DNA of 64,000 nucleotides from Callipepla californica brunnescens (Eukaryota; Chordata; Aves; Galliformes; Odontophoridae), in NCBI GenBank assembly GCA_023055505.1, contig JALIRH010000124.1:621501-685500 (forward strand). The letters run 5' to 3'. Below are positions 58,701 to 64,000 of this stretch, piece after piece; the stretch's first letter is position 1; every line of letters starts with the position of its first letter. A model generated the notes under the pieces. It saw nothing but the letters and a program-made list of their open reading frames with translations, did no database searches and had not been told where the DNA came from. A program made the position numbers and the translations under genes.

Positions 58701-60527
58701 AATGTAGCGTTAGGGTTAGTGCTAGGAATCAATTTGGAGGAAGGAAAAGGTATAGGAATTGGTTCATTGTTAGCGTTAGTCTTCAGGGTTAGGGTTCGGA
58801 TTTAGCACTATGTTTCAGGTTCCTTTTAGGTTTAGTGATAAGGATTAGGGGTACGTTTAGGTATTGTACAATGCTAAGTGTTAGCTTCTGGGTGGGGGTT
58901 GGGGTTAGATTAAGGGTGAGGGTTAGGGTTAGGACTAGATTTAGGATTAGGTTTAGGAATAGGTTTTCTTTGATTGTTAGGGTGAGAGAAAGGTTAGGCC
59001 TTGGGTTTGTTTTTGGAATAGTTTTGGGTTTCAGAATAGGAATTGGGTTAGTATTTGGAATCTGATTGCTTTAGTATTAGTGTTAGGGTGGGGGTTAGAA
59101 GTTAGGTGAGCGTTGTGGTAATCTAATGCTTTGTGTTAGGCTTAGGGTTGGGCTTTTACTTGAGGTTGGTGTTAGGGTCAGCTTTAGTTTGAAGGTAGAT
59201 TTAGAGTTTAAATTGTGGTCATGCTTGGGATTAGTTTTAGAGTTAGGGTAAGATTTAGGTTTCCTTTCAGTGTTAGGCTGTGAGAATTGTAGGCTTTGTG
59301 TTTTTGGGTTTGTGTTGGGTTTAGGAATTGGAATAGTGTTTGGGATAGTATTAGCGTTAAGGCTGGGGTTAGAGTTAGGTGATGGCTGTGGTAATCTAAT
59401 GCTTTGTGTTAGGTTTAGGGTTGGGCTTCCATCTGGGGTTGGTTTTAAGGTCCCATTTAGATTTCAGGAAGAATTGGAGTTCAATTGAGGTAACGGTTAG
59501 GATTAGATTTAGGGTTCTGATAAGGGTTAGGTTAGGGTTAGGGTTTGGTTCCAAGTTGTTTTTAGGGTTAGGGTTAACGTTAGGTTTCAGGATAGGGTTA
59601 GGAATATAGCTAGGTGTTTGTTAGGTAAGGTTTAGTCCTGGGGTTTCAGTTCGGGTTAGGTGAAGCGTTAGTTTTACAGTTAGAAGACATGTTAGGGTTA
59701 GGGTTAGGTTTTGGTGTAGATTTAGGTTTAGGGTAAGGGTTAGGGATGTAGATGAAGTGGAAGGGGTAGGGTTCTCTTTAGTTTTAGGACCAGGGAAGGG
59801 TCCTAAAAGGGCCTTGGCTAAGGGTGAGTTTTAGTATTTGATTTAGCGTTGCGTTCAGATCTAGGTTAGTTTGAGTGTCAGGCTGAGAGAAGGGGTAGGC
59901 CTTGGGTTTGGTTCTGGCTTAGTGTTAGGTTTAGGAATAGGAATAGTTTTGGTGTTTGGATTGGGTTTGGGGTTAGTAGTAGGGATTGGATTGGGGTTAG
60001 TGTTAGGTGAGATCTGCGGTAATCTGATGCTTTCTTTGAGGCTTGAGGTTTGAGCTTAAACGTGGTGTTGGTTTTAGGGTAGGATTTAGGGCTAGGGTTT
60101 GGTTGAGGGTAGCATTAGGTTTAGGTTTAGGGGAAGGGTTTTGGTTAGGGTAGAGGTTAGAATTCTGGTTTGGGTTAGGAATAGGGTTCTGGACAAGGTA
60201 AGGATTTAGTCCTAGGTTTCCAGTTAGGGTAAGGTGAAGTGCTGGTGTTCTAGTTAGGAGAAGAGTTAGGTTGAGGTTTCGGGTTAGGTTTTTTTGTCGA
60301 TTTAGGTTTTAGGTAAGGGGTAGATTTTAGACAACATGAGCTTTCTGGTCAGAGTAGGGTTAGGCCTTAGAATATGGATAAGATTAGGATAAATGTAGGG
60401 TTAGTTTCGGGTTTAGGTTAGTTTGAGTGTTAGGCTGAGAGAAGGGGAGGGCCTTGGGTTTGGGTTTGGTTTAGGGTTAAGATAAGGTTTAGGAATAGGA
60501 GTAGGTTTGGGGTTTGGATTGGGTTTG
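55714..60527. repeat. 4814-bp tandem unit 2
   Basis: Same content as unit 1 at exactly +4814. Differences are few: an extra six bases near 56380 (TACTCTTACCC against TACCTT), balanced later in a perfect-repeat run, and isolated substitutions. It includes the retroviral scrap 55714-55887. Confidence 0.93.
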
Positions 60528-63500
60528 GACTTGATAGTGACTCCCCACTGAACCATAACATCAGGGCCCCATAAATATCATCGGAATTGGCAACACAAAC
60601 GGTTTGATAGTAGCTACCCGATCTTCAGGTCCTCTGATTGGAATGAACTCAGCACTTTGCTGGCTGTTCCTTGCACCTCCCACCCCAGCTAATGTATGGG
60701 ATGATTTGTATGATGTAACCCAAAACCAAACCCCAGGCCTACCCCTTCTCTCACCCTGACACTCGAACCAAACCTCCGCCTAAACCTAACCCTAATATCT
60801 AAGCCTAAGCCTAACCCTTCCAATTGCCCTAGCCCTAACACTAACCCTTTTCCTATACCTAACCCTGACCTCAACCCTGATCCTAACCTTTCCCTAACCC
60901 TAACACCAACCCGTAACATCATTTGAATCCTAATCCTATTCCAAACCTTAACCCTATCCCAAGGCCTAACCCTACTCTGACCTTTACACTCCAACTAACC
61001 CAACCTCGATCAATAAATACAAATGGAATCCTAAACCTAAACCTAAACCTAAACCTACTGCTAACACCACAAGTCAGCCTACTTTTCTCCCTAAATCTAA
61101 TCATAAATCTCAAAAAATCTTTGTCCCTAACCCTAATCATAAATCCAGTCCAAACTCTGAAACTTTCCCAAAACCTATGCCTATTCCTAACACTTACTCT
61201 TACCCTAAGTCTATCCCTAACACTAACCCTTCTCCCAGACACAACCCTAAAGCCAACACTAATCCTAACCTAATCTTTATCCTAATCCTAAACCTAATCC
61301 TAACTCTTACCCTAATTCTAACTCTACCCTAACCCTAACTCTGACCCTCAAACCAAACCCACATTTAAGCACAACCCTAATCCCGACACCTAGCATCAGA
61401 TTACCACAACCCTAACGGAACCCTAACCCTAACACTAATGCTATGACTATCCCAAACCCTAACCCAAGTACTAGACCAAACCATACCCCTATCCCTCACT
61501 CTAAAACTAACAACCCTAACTAAACTCTAACCGTAACCCTATCCCTAATACTAACACTAATCATCTTTTAAACACCAATGTTATTCCTATTCCTAAACCT
61601 TACCCAATCTCCAAATGAAATCCAAGGCCGGTGCCTTCTCACACCCTAACGATCAAACCAAACCTACATCTAAACCTAACCCTAAATCCAATCTTTACCC
61701 TAAACCATACACTTGCCCTGGCCTTAACACTAACCCTTTCCCTATACCTAACCCTAACCCTAACCTTAACACTAATTTGAGGCCTATCCCTAGTAGGAAC
61801 CCAAAACCTAATTGGAATCTGAATCCTGTTCTTAACCTTAACCCTAACACGACTTAACTCTACTCTGACCCTAAAAGTCAAATTAACCCTACTCCTTACC
61901 CTAAACCTCAATCTAAACCTAAACCTAACCCTAAACCTAAACTTCACAAGAACACTCAACCTAATCCTAGCACTAACCTAAACTAAAACTAAAACAACTT
62001 TTTTGCTAACCCTAATCCTAAATCTAACCCTAACCCCAAAACTCCCCCAAACCTGACCCTAAACCTAATCCACTCCAAAATCCTTACCCTAACCCTAACC
62101 CCAAACACCCTAATACTAGAACTAAAGCAATCCTTCACCCTAACCCTAAAACTAACAATTTAACTTTGACCCTAAAACTCAAATTCACCCTACATACACT
62201 TTATGCTACCTAGGTTAGGGTCAGGCTCAATCTGGGTTTTGTGTTGGGGTCAAAGGGATAGGGTTAGGGTAGAGTTCGAGTTAGGATGAAGGTAATGCTT
62301 ACAGATATGTTTAGAGAATGGAACAGGGTTAGGGTTAAGGTTAGGGTAAGGTTGAAGGTTAGGATCAGGGACAGATTTAGGGTTAGAGTTTGGGTTCCTT
62401 TTAGGTTTAGGGATAGGGTTAGGGTACGGTTAGGTATTGTACAACGCTAAGTGTTAGCTTCTGGGTAAGGGATAGGGTTAGGGTAAGGGTTAGATTCAGG
62501 GTTAGGGTTAGCATTAGCATCAGGGTTAGGGTTATGGTAAGAGTTAGGATAGGGAATGGGATACAGTTAGGGTAAGGGTTAGGAATAGGGTTAGGGTTAC
62601 ATTAAGGTTAGGGTTAGTGTTTGGATCAGGGGTAGGGTTAGGAATAAAGTTAGAGTAAGGGCTAGGATTAGGGTTAGGGTTAGGGTAGGGATACGGTTAG
62701 GGTAGAGTTAAGGTTAGGGTAGGGTTAGGGTTAGGGTAGAAGTTAGGGATAGGGTTAGGGTTAGGGTTAGGGTTAGGTTAGGGTTTGGGTTATGGTAAGA
62801 GTTAGGATAGGGATTGTGATACGGTTAGGGTAAGGGTTAGGAATAGGGATAGGGTTTGATTAGGGTAAGGGTTATTGTTTGGATTAGGGGTAGGGTTACG
62901 AATAAAGTTAGAGTTAGGGCTAGGATTAGGGTTACGGTTCGGGATTGGATTAGTGTTAGGGTAAGGAATAAAGTTAGAGTTAGTGTTAGGATTAGGGTTA
63001 GGGTAAAGTAGGGTTAGGGGTAGGGTTAGGGTTAGGGTTAGGGTTAGGGTTAGGGTTTGGGTTAGGCTAGGGTTAGGGTAAGGGTTAGGGTTAGGATAAG
63101 AATTAGGATAGGGATTGTGATACAGTTAAGGTAAGGGTTAGGAATTAGGGTTAGGGTTAGGGTTAGGATTAGGGTTAGGGTTAGGGTTAGGATTAGGGTT
63201 AGGGTTAAGGTTAGAGTTAGGGTTAGGGTTAGGGTTAGGGTTAGGGTTAGGGTTAGGGTTAGGGTTAGGGTTAGGGTTAGGGTTAGGTAAGGGTTAGGGT
63301 TAGGGTAAGAATTAGGATAGGGATTGTGATACAGTTAAGGTAAGGGTTAGGAATTAGGGTTAGGGTTAGGGTTAGGTTTAGGTTTAGGTTTAGGGTTAGG
63401 GTTAGGGTTAGGGTTAGGGTTAGGGTTAATGTAGTTTAGGGCTAGGGTTATGGTTAGGGTTAGGATAGGGTTAATGTAGGGTTAGGGTTAGTGCTAGGAA

Positions 63501-64000
63501 TCAATTTGGAGGAAGGAAAAGGTATAGGAATTGGTTCATTGTTAGCGTTAGTCTTCAGGGTTAGGGTTCGGATTTAGCACTATGTTTCAGGTTCCTTTTA
63601 GGTTTAGTGATAAGGATTAGGGGTACGTTTAGGTATTGTACAATGCTAAGTGTTAGCTTCTGGGTGGGGGTTGGGGTTAGATTAAGGGTGAGGGTTAGGG
63701 TTAGGACTAGATTTAGGATTAGGTTTAGGAATAGGTTTTCTTTGATTGTTAGGGTGAGAGAAAGGTTAGGCCTTGGGTTTGTTTTTGGAATAGTTTTGGG
63801 TTTCAGAATAGGAATTGGGTGAGTATTTGGAATCTGATTGCTTTAGTATTAGTGTTAGGGTGGGGGTTAGAAGTTAGGTGAGCGTTGTGGTAATCTAATG
63901 CTTTGTGTTAGGCTTAGGGTTGGGCTTTTACTTGAGGTTGGTGTTAGGGTCAGCTTTAGTTTGAAGGTAGATTTAGAGTTTAAATTGTGGTCATGCTTGG
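60528..64000. repeat. 4814-bp tandem unit 3, cut by window end
   Basis: Same start and order at +4814 from unit 2. After the perfect TTAGGG runs near 63020-63060 it is 42 bases shorter (offset 4772), which equals seven TTAGGG units. The window ends before the unit does, so the array may continue. Confidence 0.92.

Overview
The window looks like avian, probably galliform, nuclear DNA from a subtelomere or a very small, repeat-choked microchromosome. This rests on a CR1 LINE fragment, three classes of avian-type endogenous retrovirus (ERV), kilobases of degenerate TTAGGG/CCCTAA repeats, GC-rich minisatellites, and scraps of conserved vertebrate genes. There is no microbial gene, rRNA, tRNA or CRISPR. 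The species is inferred, not shown. Most open frames are by-products of tandem repeats.

Left part (1-16.2 kb): degenerate C-strand telomere-like DNA (1-645 and 6307-7700) surrounds a broken gammaretrovirus-like ERV on the minus strand (832-6306; 5' LTR, tRNA-His primer site, gag, pol; no env or 3' LTR). Next come four exons of an XPO1 (exportin-1)-like gene on the minus strand (8441-11117) with matching phases. A CR1 fragment follows, interrupted by an ERV-L-like element on the plus strand (11812-16231; LTR, tRNA-Lys-type primer site, a pre-gag open frame with a membrane segment, gag, PR, RT). That element is cut off inside RNase H where a satellite starts.

Middle part (16.2-42 kb): an 11-bp satellite (two blocks) flanks a CpG island that carries the first coding exon of SGF29 (22388-22461). 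Then come an 8-bp satellite holding two LTR insertions with 5-bp target duplications, and 9 kb of degenerate TTAGGG repeats. After these sits a solo LTR of the same ERV-L family (41164-41737) with a GGGTT target duplication.

Right part (42-64 kb): C-rich minisatellite, the last SGF29 exon (42938-43195, partly duplicated and with an apparent stop loss), a CpG/ETS/CCAAT-type promoter with an unidentified first exon, and G-rich minisatellites. A 10-bp satellite then carries four copies of a cassette containing CTCF-like motifs. A class II (alpha/beta-like) ERV lies on the minus strand (46721-51073). From 50900 to the window end are three tandem, nearly identical 4814-bp units (the third cut by the window edge). 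Each unit starts with the same retroviral PR fragment and switches from CCCTAA to TTAGGG polarity.

The genes do not form a pathway. The host-gene exons are islands between satellites: SGF29 has only its first and last exons about 20 kb apart, and XPO1 only an internal block. The strongest leads are the SGF29 split, the CTCF-motif cassettes, the frame-preserving XPO1 block and the 4814-bp telomere-like duplication.
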